This document shows, piece by piece, positions 47,689 through 55,747 of a stretch of DNA of 64,000 bases. Both the position numbers and the translations under genes were made by a program. Each line of letters starts with the position of its first letter. Positions within the stretch are counted from its first letter, which is position 1. This DNA comes from Bradyrhizobium sp. Tv2a-2. Lineage in GTDB: Bacteria > Pseudomonadota > Alphaproteobacteria > Rhizobiales > Xanthobacteraceae. The notes under the pieces are model-generated. The model searched no databases. It was not told the origin of the DNA and saw only the letters and a program-made list of their open reading frames with translations. Where the stretch lies: NCBI RefSeq assembly GCF_000472425.1, contig NZ_AXAI01000008.1, positions 186,001 through 250,000 of the forward strand, in the 5' to 3' direction.

Positions 47689-50472
47689 GTGAAAAGATTT
47701 TTAGCCGTTCTACTCTCGGCGCTACTGATTTCTGAGCCCAGTCATGCCTGGCCCATTAAGGCGTCGGCAGCAGGCGTGGCGCCTAATGGCGCCACCCTGA
47801 ATATCGGCGGCGGGGATCTCGCGCTCGGAAATTTCGTCGACATCATGCATGTGATGCAGGCGGGGTTTTCGGGAGGGGCCACGCCAAATTCGGCCGGGCT
47901 GGACTCGAACGGCTATCCGACCAAAAGCTTTTCGGGGACCATATCTTTTACAGAGCCGCTGACCGGTGGCAGCGGGTTCTACAATGTCCCTTATGTCGCG
48001 GTTGTGCCGGCCGGGACCAAGCTTGCATTCACCAGCACGGGAGGCACGCAAGCTAGCAGTTGTTCCGTGCTTTCCGGGACGGCGGGCAGCTACACCGGAT
48101 GCCTCGGCGGAAATGTCACCATCACCTTCGACGGCACTGGCGCTGCTGCAGTTCAGTTCACCCCGACAGGGCAGTTCACGATCAACTTCAGCGGGGCATC
48201 GTCATACGGCGCTGCAGGAACCGCCAATCTCGCCATTGTCAGGGCGACGGACTACGCGAACTATCTTGCTTATGGCAACACCGATGCGCGCGGGATCTTC
48301 ACGCCGGAATATCTGTCCCTTCAAGCGGGTACAAACGCCAAAAACATCAGGCCCATGGGTTGGGTTGATAGTGGCGGAAACAATCTCTCAAGCGATACCG
48401 CGTGGAATTATCGGACTCCAGTAAGCGCACTGAGCTGGAACACTGGTGTTTTCCCGACCACTGTTTGGTCGAGCAGCATTACCTATGCTGCGACTGGCAA
48501 CGGAAGCTGCACGACAGTTGGAGGTTCACAGGAAGTCTACACGGCTAGTGCCACGACCGACACGGCCGGCGCTCCGGTTGACGGATCGGTAATCCAAGGG
48601 GTCATCCCGACAACCAACACGACGGCGCAGCCCTATCTGTGCGTCGGTGGCGCACAATATCCAGTTGTCACTCCAGACGGTTTGACCACCGGCGCTGGAA
48701 TTGTTTCGTCCGGTCAGGGCACTTTTATCTTCGACGGGATTACGCATCGTTGGCTGAACATTGCCTACATCGTCGGCGGCAGCAATCCTGATGGCGGCCT
48801 GACGGCTACGCTACCCATTGAAGCTCAGGTCCTCCTTGCGAATTACCTGAATCGTAATTTGTGGATCACCATCCCCGCGATGGCCAATTCCAATTACGTG
48901 ACTCAGCAGGCGACCGCTGCGCTCAATCTCAAGACGGGTCTCTACGGCATCTTTGAGTACAGCAACGAGATCTGGAATTTTTCCTTTCCGCAGACCCAGT
49001 GGGCAAACCAGCGAGGGCTGGCTCTGGGCTTCCCGCAGGCCAACAACGAGCCGGCGAGCGGCTGGTACGGCCTGCGCATCGCGCAGTATCTCGGAAGCAC
49101 CGTTCCATCGGTGTGGGCCGGGCGCACTTCCAATCTGCGCCGTTACCTTGGCTATCAGGCTTTCGGCGATCCCGCGGCGACCAAAACCTACCGGATGAAG
49201 GGCGCCGACCTTGCCAACAACGTCAGCTACTCAAACCCGGTTTCAATCTCCGTAGCCTCGCCCGCCGTTCTCTCTGGCTGGTTCGGGCACGGCTTGCAGT
49301 CCGGATGGCCAGTCGTTATGTCCACGACAGGGTCTCTGCCGACGGGCTTGATTGCCGGAACGACGTATTACGTTCTCAACCCAAATTCAAACAACGGCAC
49401 GCTCCAGCTTTCGGCCACGCCAGGTGGCGCGGCGATCAACACAAGCGGGACGCAATCGGGCACGCAGACCGCGACCTACACCAATCCATACTATGCCTCG
49501 ATCATTGGCGTCGCCTACAACGCGAAGCCAAATCGGCCTGTCGATTTTATCGAGAGCAAGGGCTATGCGCCGTACACCGCCGGCACCAACTTCTCCGACC
49601 AGGGCGTAAACGGTGGCACCGCTGTCACCAGCATCAATGCCCCGTTCCTGCAGACGCTGGCCACGGCCCTCAACTCCAACCCGAACGATCCGACTTCGAT
49701 AGCATCGCTTGACAACGACTTCCGGCAGGGCACAGCCTCGACGCTGACCTATAACTCGGGCACCTCGACGACCTTTAGCTGCCCGACCGGGACCACGTTC
49801 TCGACCTCTGCCGCGCATGGGTTTTCGAACACCAATCCCGGCAATAACAACATGGTCGCCATCTTCACGGCGACCGGGGGAACTGTCTGCAATGGTCTGA
49901 CTGCGGGGAAGGGCTATTGCTTTATCAACGTCACATCCACGACCTTCCAGATCGCCGCGTTCAATTCGGATGGGACGTGCGGCAGCACACCGATCGGTGT
50001 GTCGCCTGGCACTGGGACGACATCCGTTGGGCCAGCAAACGACACGACGCTCGCTGCATTGACCGCTCACATGTATCCGCAATGGGAAGCCGTTGCGGCG
50101 GCCTTCGATAGCGACAGGCCGGCGGGGATGTCGGCGCTGCGTGTCGAGTGGTACGAGGGGGCTCCAGAGCCTTTGGCGCCTCCGGCTACGGGCGCGAACT
50201 CGTTAACCAGCGTCGGTGTGACGGTCGCCGGATCGGCGGCGACCGCAAACGCCGCCCTGCAGGCGGGATTGACCAGTTGGAAGAACAACGCTGACGCCAG
50301 CGCGTTGATCTTAGCCTACTACAACGCGTTCATGGCGCTGACCCACTCCAAGACGCCATCGCATCTCGTTCTGCCGGGTGGTGGTCAATATTCGCTGACA
50401 TCTGGCACTCTCCCGACATCAGCGAAATATCAGCTCTACAACGGCTTTGCGTCGTTCGTGGGTGTGCCTTAA
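47689..50472 (+). CDS. Secreted glycosidase-like protein, 927 residues
   Basis: Signal peptide first (FLAVLLSALLISEPSHA). Residues about 30-190 form a beta domain; the central part has LPIEAQVLLANYLNRNLWITIP and GIFEYSNEIWNFSF, the YSNE(I/V)WN element I associate with clan-A-type glycoside hydrolases, where the Glu is the acid/base. A beta insertion follows (about 500-590), and a second around 670-760. A carbohydrate-degrading role is inferred from this element only. GTG 47689 with GGGG upstream is chosen; GTG 47680 is possible. Local GC is lower than in the tail genes, suggesting separate origin. Confidence 0.65.
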   Translation: MKRFLAVLLSALLISEPSHAWPIKASAAGVAPNGATLNIGGGDLALGNFVDIMHVMQAGFSGGATPNSAGLDSNGYPTKSFSGTISFTEPLTGGSGFYNVPYVAVVPAGTKLAFTSTGGTQASSCSVLSGTAGSYTGCLGGNVTITFDGTGAAAVQFTPTGQFTINFSGASSYGAAGTANLAIVRATDYANYLAYGNTDARGIFTPEYLSLQAGTNAKNIRPMGWVDSGGNNLSSDTAWNYRTPVSALSWNTGVFPTTVWSSSITYAATGNGSCTTVGGSQEVYTASATTDTAGAPVDGSVIQGVIPTTNTTAQPYLCVGGAQYPVVTPDGLTTGAGIVSSGQGTFIFDGITHRWLNIAYIVGGSNPDGGLTATLPIEAQVLLANYLNRNLWITIPAMANSNYVTQQATAALNLKTGLYGIFEYSNEIWNFSFPQTQWANQRGLALGFPQANNEPASGWYGLRIAQYLGSTVPSVWAGRTSNLRRYLGYQAFGDPAATKTYRMKGADLANNVSYSNPVSISVASPAVLSGWFGHGLQSGWPVVMSTTGSLPTGLIAGTTYYVLNPNSNNGTLQLSATPGGAAINTSGTQSGTQTATYTNPYYASIIGVAYNAKPNRPVDFIESKGYAPYTAGTNFSDQGVNGGTAVTSINAPFLQTLATALNSNPNDPTSIASLDNDFRQGTASTLTYNSGTSTTFSCPTGTTFSTSAAHGFSNTNPGNNNMVAIFTATGGTVCNGLTAGKGYCFINVTSTTFQIAAFNSDGTCGSTPIGVSPGTGTTSVGPANDTTLAALTAHMYPQWEAVAAAFDSDRPAGMSALRVEWYEGAPEPLAPPATGANSLTSVGVTVAGSAATANAALQAGLTSWKNNADASALILAYYNAFMALTHSKTPSHLVLPGGGQYSLTSGTLPTSAKYQLYNGFASFVGVP

Positions 50473-51308
50473 CTCAGCACCCTCGCATGCACCCTGATCG
50501 AGTCGTATTTCGCACTGTTTGGGGCGAGCATCGTCCGAAGCAGCAGGGGCCATCCAGCGCGCACCAAGTTTAATTCGGCCCGCCATTTCGGCATAAACTG
50601 CCGAGTGTACCCAGTGTAAAAAACGTCTGTAACTTGCAATCCAGTTCTTTCGAGCAAAAGTCGAAGTGATCTTTCGGTAAAGAAAGAAAGATGGCGCGGG
50701 ATATCTGTCCATGGCCATGCATCCTTGAACCAGCGAAAGCCAGTGGCGGCGTTATTTGGCACCTCGATAACAATGACGCCGTCGTTCGCGAGAATCGATT
50801 TTGCGTTTGTCAGGGCTCGAATTGGATCAATGCAGTGCTCTAAAACGTGAGACATGAGCACGACATCAAATTTGCCAACTGGCGGCAGGTGTTCTGCGGT
50901 GCCATCGTAGGTTGGACACACATCGTTTGCGATGTGGCGGGCACGTTGATCAGGCTCGATGCCAACAATGCTGTAGCCCGCGGATCGCAATTTTCGGAGC
51001 AAATCGCCATTCCCGCAGCCGATATCGCAAGCTGTTTTGCCGGCGGGAAGTTCGCTCGGATCGAAATCTTTGCCGCCGTCCAATTTGAACGCGCTGTGAA
51101 TTAGCAGCCTTTCGAGAGGCGACGGCTTGCGCGACTCATCCTTCGCTATTGAGTGGGTATAGTAGGATGCCGGATAGAAGCTGGAAACCTGCTCTGGGGT
51201 GAAGTCTCCAGCCAGGCGACCGAATGAACATTGGTTGCACCAACGCAAATCGAAATGAGAAGTTTGAAATAGCCGATTGGTTTCGGCGTCGCAAATTAAG
51301 CAATTCAT
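50469..51308 (-). CDS. Class I SAM-dependent methyltransferase with zinc-ribbon N-terminus
   Basis: 279 residues. The first 35 have CLICD...WCNQCSFGR, a likely zinc knuckle, as in sugar- and small-molecule methyltransferases of the Methyltransf_23 type. The SAM site is DIGCGNGDLL (motif I) with VGIEPD and a later VLMSHVLEHCIDP (motif post-I/IV). It converges on the glycosidase-like gene with a four-base overlap. ATG 51308 is chosen since it begins at the zinc knuckle; the frame is open to 51359. GC is lower than around it. It may modify a cell-surface sugar as a lysogenic conversion gene; that is inference. Confidence 0.8.
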   Translation of the reverse strand: MNCLICDAETNRLFQTSHFDLRWCNQCSFGRLAGDFTPEQVSSFYPASYYTHSIAKDESRKPSPLERLLIHSAFKLDGGKDFDPSELPAGKTACDIGCGNGDLLRKLRSAGYSIVGIEPDQRARHIANDVCPTYDGTAEHLPPVGKFDVVLMSHVLEHCIDPIRALTNAKSILANDGVIVIEVPNNAATGFRWFKDAWPWTDIPRHLSFFTERSLRLLLERTGLQVTDVFYTGYTRQFMPKWRAELNLVRAGWPLLLRTMLAPNSAKYDSIRVHARVLS

Positions 51309-51412
51309 AAGTGCAAGACGACCTCTAGTTGTTATAAATGTCAGTGGGATTGAACACAACCCGTGCTTGTGGCCTACAATTGGTCGCGGATCGGCTCCCG
51401 ACCGCTCACTGT

Positions 51413-51586
51413 TTAAGAACGGCTGCGAAGGACCGCATACGCGGCGGCTATAGTCGCGCCGGCCAATGCACGCTGATGTGCTCGGTCGTCAGCCAATTTC
51501 TGATCACGTACCTCCTGCCGTGTCACCGCGCGGTACTCCGCCTCGGTGCGGGCTATGTGCTCCTCAGTCATTTCATCTTCAAACAT
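51413..51586 (-). CDS. Small charged hypothetical protein
   Basis: 57 residues, helical and highly charged (Glu/Arg-rich), ending in an Ala-rich helix that might touch the membrane. GGGAG lies eight bases before the ATG at 51586; the frame is open further up without a site. First of the small minus-strand genes by position, last in transcription order before the methyltransferase. Confidence 0.6.
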   Translation of the reverse strand: MFEDEMTEEHIARTEAEYRAVTRQEVRDQKLADDRAHQRALAGATIAAAYAVLRSRS

Positions 51587-51606
51587 TGTTGTCTCCCGGT
51601 TGCTGC

Positions 51607-51927
51607 TCAGGATTGCCGGGGAGCAGTCGGCCAGCCATGATGCCAACAGAAAGCAGCATAGGCGGCAACATCGCGCGGATCACCCTTCGCCAAATGTTCG
51701 GCTAGGTGCTTCTGGCATTCTGCCTCCCAATTGTCGCGCATCCAATCATTGTTGTAGCCGTACTTCTTCTCGGCCGTGCGTAGCTTTTCAAGCAATGCTG
51801 CCGAGAACTTGGAGACTAGCGCCTCCAGCGGATCGCGGTTCTTCTCAAAAACCCGCTTTTGGAGTTTGAGCTTTTCATCCGCCATCGCTAGCGCCTCTTT
51901 CATGATCGGTTCATAGGGATCGCTCAT
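51607..51927 (-). CDS. Common phage hypothetical protein, 106 residues
   Basis: The C-terminal half reads AEKKYGYNNDWMRDNWEAEC followed by HLAKGDPRDVAAYAAFCWHHGW, an element I recognise from many unrelated phages of Proteobacteria, where its function is not known. The N-terminal half is a charged helix. GAGGAAAC precedes the ATG. Confidence 0.72.
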   Translation of the reverse strand: MSDPYEPIMKEALAMADEKLKLQKRVFEKNRDPLEALVSKFSAALLEKLRTAEKKYGYNNDWMRDNWEAECQKHLAEHLAKGDPRDVAAYAAFCWHHGWPTAPRQS

Positions 51928-51961
51928 TGTTTCCTCGCTGTCAGTCTTCGGTCAAAAGCGG

Positions 51962-52144
51962 TTACGCAGCCGCCAGTAGTATTTTGCGCGCAGCCTCTAC
52001 AGCCTTCGCGCAGCGCGGATTGTAGACGTCCGGATCGGTCGATTCTGCGCAGTCGAGGATCGATCCGTTGTATTCATAGCCCCATTCCAGCAGGTAAGCC
52101 CTTGCTGCCTTTTCAAGCCTATCGCGGCTGATCTTCTTGCTCAC
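51962..52144 (-). CDS. Small hypothetical protein
   Basis: 60 residues, helical, two cysteines (ILDCAE and PRCAKAV). Its ATG overlaps the stop of the gene upstream (52141-52332) by four bases. No family recognised. Confidence 0.6.
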   Translation of the reverse strand: MSKKISRDRLEKAARAYLLEWGYEYNGSILDCAESTDPDVYNPRCAKAVEAARKILLAAA

Positions 52145-52332
52145 TGTCCCTCGCCATTCGCGATCGGCGTTCTGGCGACGAAGTAGTTGATACCGCGTTC
52201 GCCAACGTCAAAATGGGTGATGCGCTCGCCGGATTTAAGCTCGCCACTCCGCTTGAATAGTTCCTCCGCCAACCGCTTCCAGCTTATGAAGCTGGCCGTG
52301 GATGACTCCTCGAATGTGATTTTTATCTGCAT
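52141..52332 (-). CDS. Small hypothetical protein
   Basis: 63 residues with a beta-alpha-beta look and a basic helix (SWKRLAEELFKRSG). Coupled to the next gene by a four-base overlap. No family recognised. Confidence 0.6.
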   Translation of the reverse strand: MQIKITFEESSTASFISWKRLAEELFKRSGELKSGERITHFDVGERGINYFVARTPIANGEGQ

Positions 52333-52383
52333 GGCGTTTCCTACTAAAAGTCGCCTCTAAACCAGCTGATCTTACCAACCATC

Positions 52384-52416
52384 GCGCCCGCTCCCGCAGT
52401 GGAGCGGGCGCTTTTT
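52384..52416 (+). terminator. Terminator facing against the minus-strand operon
   Basis: A perfect 11-bp stem GCGCCCGCTCC/GGAGCGGGCGC with loop CGCAGT, followed by TTTTT on the plus strand. No plus-strand gene is nearby, so it would stop late-operon read-through that runs antisense to the minus-strand genes. On the minus strand there is no T run after it. Confidence 0.82.
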
Positions 52417-52431
52417 GCGTTTTCGAGGGTG

Positions 52432-52620
52432 CTACGCGAGAGCGCCGGAAGTATCCGCGACCTGCTTCCGCACCATCCCGTTAATTGCCTTCACTTTAAG
52501 CTCCTTGCGCTCGGCAAGGCGTTCAGCGGCCCGGATGGCGGTCAGGCCATTCGTGAACCACCGTGTCACGTAGCGCTTGCCGTCAGTGGTGACGACGACG
52601 CAGCGGATGTTCTTGCTCAT
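52432..52620 (-). CDS. Small hypothetical protein
   Basis: 62 residues: two short strands with TTDGKRYVTRWF, then a basic helix (AIRAAERLAERKELKVK). It may bind nucleic acid, but no family is recognised. The ATG at 52620 lies 10 bases after the stop of the upstream gene. Confidence 0.6.
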   Translation of the reverse strand: MSKNIRCVVVTTDGKRYVTRWFTNGLTAIRAAERLAERKELKVKAINGMVRKQVADTSGALA

Positions 52621-52630
52621 GGCGCAGCTC

Positions 52631-52873
52631 TCAGTGCGTCGGCCAAAGGCATACCGCCAAGGGGCCGTCCACGACGTCCTCTTCCGAATACCCCTGTTCC
52701 TCGTCTTCGTCCGTCAGCTCATCGAGACCGAAGCGGCTGTCACCGGCGTCGTACCGGCCTATGTGGGCACCTGATGTCCGCATGAACCCATTGCCTTCCG
52801 GATCTATCGCCTGGACGACGACGGCGTCCTGCGGCAGCGCCTGCAGCGCCAAAATCAATTCTGCTACTTTCAT
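52631..52873 (-). CDS. Acidic phage hypothetical protein
   Basis: 80 residues. The start, VAELILALQALPQDAVVVQ, is a pattern I have seen in many small phage proteins of unknown role. The middle is strongly acidic (DELTDEDEEQGYSEEDV). Overlaps the gene upstream by four bases. Confidence 0.65.
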   Translation of the reverse strand: MKVAELILALQALPQDAVVVQAIDPEGNGFMRTSGAHIGRYDAGDSRFGLDELTDEDEEQGYSEEDVVDGPLAVCLWPTH

Positions 52874-53106
52874 ATGGTCATTCTCCCCTTGCGAAAGGTC
52901 TCGATGGTTGCCGTGCAGCGCTTGCAGTCGAAGGGCTCGCCCTTCTTGGCGACGAGCAGACGACTCTCATACTCATCCAAGACCTCGACAATCGGCGGAT
53001 CTTCTGGCTGCAGGCGACCAGGACGCAGCATGATGCCGCACGCCGTCTTGTTGCCGTGCTTGTCGGATGCGGGGACGAAGCGGTGGACGGTGCGAGGGTC
53101 GGTCAT
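52870..53106 (-). CDS. Small hypothetical protein with CxxC
   Basis: 78 residues. HRFVPASDKHGNKTACG and a later DCKRCTATIETF could form a zinc site with two pairs of Cys/His. Overlaps both neighbours by four bases. No family recognised. Confidence 0.62.
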   Translation of the reverse strand: MTDPRTVHRFVPASDKHGNKTACGIMLRPGRLQPEDPPIVEVLDEYESRLLVAKKGEPFDCKRCTATIETFRKGRMTI

Positions 53107-53390
53107 CGCTTGCGCCCATCCCTGAATTTAAGTTTGTCCCAGTTGGCGCGCACGTACGCGCCAACTTCCTTGCCAAGAGGGGTCCAGAACAGGCCGTCAT
53201 GCTTCCCACGGACCTCGACCAGACCGAGCTTGGTCAGGCTACGCTCGACACCGAGCGCGGCTATGTGGGTCCATTTGCCAAGGCCGGTGTGGATGCGGCC
53301 ACAACTGTCGTCTTCGTTCTTGCCGGCGTCCTTGACGTTGATGGCACCGATGATGGTGAGTCTGGAGGCGATCGCGGGAATGTCAGTCAT
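53103..53390 (-). CDS. Small winged-helix-like hypothetical protein
   Basis: 95 residues; GVERSLTKLGLVEVRGKHDGLFWTPLG looks like the recognition part of a winged helix. ATG 53390 is chosen because GGAG lies upstream; the frame is open to 53504. It could be a DNA-binding regulator. Overlaps its neighbours by four bases. Confidence 0.6.
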   Translation of the reverse strand: MTDIPAIASRLTIIGAINVKDAGKNEDDSCGRIHTGLGKWTHIAALGVERSLTKLGLVEVRGKHDGLFWTPLGKEVGAYVRANWDKLKFRDGRKR

Positions 53391-53560
53391 GTCTGTCTCC
53401 GATCCTGCGCGACTGCGTATGCCGTGTAGCGCGGGCACTCCTCCAGCGGCTCCCGCCAAGAAGCGGTTGAGCTTTTGCTCTGGTAGAGGTCGCACCCAAC
53501 GCACCAGCGCCGATTAACGACCTCGATGAACTCATGCGCCCTCAAAAACAGATCCATCAT
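53387..53560 (-). CDS. Small hypothetical protein with C-x2-C and HEF motif
   Basis: 57 residues, beginning MMDLFLRAHEFIEVVNRR, then CVGCDLY and a late ECPRYTAY; the cysteines may bind zinc. The upstream part of the open frame (to 54070) runs antisense-like through other genes and is discarded. Four-base overlaps on both sides support it. Confidence 0.6.
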   Translation of the reverse strand: MMDLFLRAHEFIEVVNRRWCVGCDLYQSKSSTASWREPLEECPRYTAYAVAQDRRQT

Positions 53561-53898
53561 TCGACTCCGTGGTGCTTGACCGGCGCCTCGCCATTCGGCG
53601 GCTCGCTCCAGTGGCCCGTCTTGTGCAGCACCTCCGTCCACACTCGCTTGATCTTGTCCGAGCAGTGCGCCATGGCGTCCGCCCATGTGGCGGGACGCCC
53701 GACCATGGCCTGGAAGCAGGTCTGGTAATAGATCTGCTGCACGTCGTGTGGGTCTTCGGGAGGGTGCTTGCGCGCGCAGACCAGACAGTGATCCTTTGGC
53801 GGCGGCACGAGTTTCCACGACATCGGCTTGATGGTCGCACGGCCGTCGGCGTCGACCTCGGTCACGGTGGAGGGGAGCTCCTTGATGATCTTGGGCAT
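53557..53898 (-). CDS. Hypothetical protein with zinc-ribbon-like start
   Basis: 113 residues. LVPPPKDHCLVCARKHPPEDPHDVQ looks like a zinc-binding segment of the kind found in phage proteins with DHC-x2-C; the rest is helical. ATG 53898 overlaps the gene upstream by one base. No family name is known to me. Confidence 0.62.
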   Translation of the reverse strand: MPKIIKELPSTVTEVDADGRATIKPMSWKLVPPPKDHCLVCARKHPPEDPHDVQQIYYQTCFQAMVGRPATWADAMAHCSDKIKRVWTEVLHKTGHWSEPPNGEAPVKHHGVE

Positions 53899-54080
53899 CA
53901 GACCAGCCCCTTTTCCTGGGCCAGCCAGAGCGGGAGGGTCCATGACCCGTCACCGTTGTTTTCGACCAGCGACTTCGCAACCCAGGCTCGCGTCTTGCCG
54001 TCGTACAGGCGGTAGGCGCGGTCGGTCTCCTGCAGTAGCTCGGCCTCAATGTCGGTGAGCTTCGATTCAATGGTGGGCAT
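53898..54080 (-). CDS. Small hypothetical protein
   Basis: 60 residues with an acidic helix, then short strands and a KGLV end. The ATG shares one base with the stop of the gene upstream. Nothing recognised. Confidence 0.58.
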   Translation of the reverse strand: MPTIESKLTDIEAELLQETDRAYRLYDGKTRAWVAKSLVENNGDGSWTLPLWLAQEKGLV

Positions 54081-54391
54081 CAGAAGACCCTCTCGAAGCG
54101 ACCGTCCAGAAACTCCTCGCGCATCCGGAACACGAGCTTGCCGCCGTTGATATTGCGGTAGGCGACCCAGTCCTGCGCTTCGAGGAGAGCGGACTTGTCG
54201 GCGGTCAGAGCTGAAATTTGTATCTCGGCATCGACTGACACGACCTCGTAGACGCCGCCTCGCTTTTTGTGCCGCCAGTGCTCGCCGACGGCGACCCCGA
54301 GCGGCGTCCGAGTCTCATCAGATTGTGGCGGTGCCGTACAACCTGCGGCCCCACAGAATGGGGTTCGTTTGTGTGGTGTGCATATACACAT
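54080..54391 (-). CDS. Small hypothetical protein, DUF1653-like layout
   Basis: 103 residues from ATG 54391. From about residue 36 the layout GEHWRHKKRGGVYEVVSVDAEIQ... DWVAYRNINGGKLVFRMREEFLDGRFE is like phage SH3-like proteins that read GxxWRHxKRGxxYEV. This start overlaps the 152-residue gene upstream by 74 bases; a non-ATG start nearer 54320 is possible. The start is uncertain but the body is credible. Confidence 0.6.
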   Translation of the reverse strand: MCICTPHKRTPFCGAAGCTAPPQSDETRTPLGVAVGEHWRHKKRGGVYEVVSVDAEIQISALTADKSALLEAQDWVAYRNINGGKLVFRMREEFLDGRFERVF

Positions 54392-54776
54392 CGCTCTTGG
54401 TCTCCTTGGTTTTGGCTTCCAGCTGCGACCGGAAGAACGGATGGGCGATGATCTCATCACCGACTTGGTAGATAGCGGGGTCTCGCTTGAACTCCCCACC
54501 GAACCGCTTGATGAGCTTCTTGTGGATGCGCTTGGAGCGGTGCCTGCTGACCGGAAAGGTGCGGTCACCGTCCTTCGTTGCGTGGATCGAGAAGGCGATG
54601 GTCGGTGGTCTTGGTGGCGGGTTTAAGTCACGCATTGCCTGACGGATCTTCTCGAACGTCAGATCCTCCTGTGGTGGCGCCGGCACCGTTGACGTGAAGG
54701 TGTCGAGCATGATGGCACGCACGTTGGCATCCATCCTTGCGCGCATGTGCGCGATGAGGTCGTGGGCGATGCTCAT
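54318..54776 (-). CDS. Hypothetical protein, 152 residues
   Basis: Helical N-terminus (AHDLIAHMRARMDANVRAIM), a Pro-rich hinge, then a basic middle (RHRSKRIHKKLIKRF) and a beta-like end with AIYQVGDEIIAHPFF. It may bind nucleic acid. ATG 54776 overlaps the nucleotidyltransferase stop. No family recognised. Confidence 0.6.
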   Translation of the reverse strand: MSIAHDLIAHMRARMDANVRAIMLDTFTSTVPAPPQEDLTFEKIRQAMRDLNPPPRPPTIAFSIHATKDGDRTFPVSRHRSKRIHKKLIKRFGGEFKRDPAIYQVGDEIIAHPFFRSQLEAKTKETKSDVYMHTTQTNPILWGRRLYGTATI

Positions 54777-55747
54777 AGAACCTCCGCCAAGTACACGCGA
54801 TGCACGAAGTCCTCGATCCATTGATGATCCGGCTCGGCCGGCAGCGCCGACACGGCGGCTGCCGCCTCGACCTTCTCCAGGAAATCCTCGATCTCTGCCG
54901 CAACCTCTTGGTAAGGAAGCTTTGCAGTCTTGATGTCCAATACATGCCGCGCGTTCGGTAGCGGGAAGGTGATGTGACCGGTCTTGAGCAGCTCCAGCGC
55001 CTCCGTCCCCACGCGCACGGCGTGGCTGAGCGCCTTCCAGTCGACGCCTTGCTGGGTCTCCGCCATCAGCGCACGCTGGCCGTATTCGTCGACCATGCGC
55101 TGCATGACGCCATGGGCGTTCTTTATCGAGGCCGAGTATGGCATCTTGCGGCCGCAGACTTCCCAATGCGGCATGGGACGTCCGGTTGATGGGTTGTCGA
55201 TGGTGATGACGGTCGTGTGCTCGTGCGCGACGATGAAGTCTTGGATGTCCGTCCCGATCAATTCCAGCTTCTGCGTCGTTCCGTACTTCTCCATCGCCAG
55301 CGTAAGGAGTGCGAGCGCCGCGCGCGATGATGCCACGCGCGAGCCCTTCACGCCGTACTTGTTTGCCTGGGTCCTTACATATCCTACGAACGACGCCGAC
55401 TTCCTGGTGAGGAGGCGATGGCGATTGGCCATGATCTCCACCCACTCGCCCGACGGCGGCTCGACCATGGCCCATTCGGGCGCAAACAGCACGTCGAGCG
55501 CGACCGTCTGACCCTCGGAGGCCAGCTCCAGGAACCGCTGCAGGCTGTGCGCCTCCTCGTCAACCTCTCCAGCGTAGTTCTTCTCTCCCATGCCCTTGGG
55601 GCGCTTGTTGGAGATGGTCGACTTGACTCGCTGCAGGATGATGTCGCGCGCGGATGGAACGAACACCGACTTGTAATCGATGTCGGAGGCTGGCGTGGAG
55701 GTTCCGTAGAGGAAACTACCGAAATGTACGGTGACGATATTACGCAT
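54773..55747 (-). CDS. YcgL-type predicted nucleotidyltransferase
   Basis: 324 residues. The nucleotidyltransferase signature GSFLYGTSTPASDIDYK (Gly10, Ser11, Asp22, Asp24) opens the protein, as in the COG3541/YcgL group of the DNA polymerase beta superfamily. The rest is helical, with a basic middle. Members are common in large phages; substrates are unknown, and tRNA ends, other RNAs or proteins are all possible. It overlaps the HD hydrolase gene by eight bases. Confidence 0.78.
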   Translation of the reverse strand: MRNIVTVHFGSFLYGTSTPASDIDYKSVFVPSARDIILQRVKSTISNKRPKGMGEKNYAGEVDEEAHSLQRFLELASEGQTVALDVLFAPEWAMVEPPSGEWVEIMANRHRLLTRKSASFVGYVRTQANKYGVKGSRVASSRAALALLTLAMEKYGTTQKLELIGTDIQDFIVAHEHTTVITIDNPSTGRPMPHWEVCGRKMPYSASIKNAHGVMQRMVDEYGQRALMAETQQGVDWKALSHAVRVGTEALELLKTGHITFPLPNARHVLDIKTAKLPYQEVAAEIEDFLEKVEAAAAVSALPAEPDHQWIEDFVHRVYLAEVL

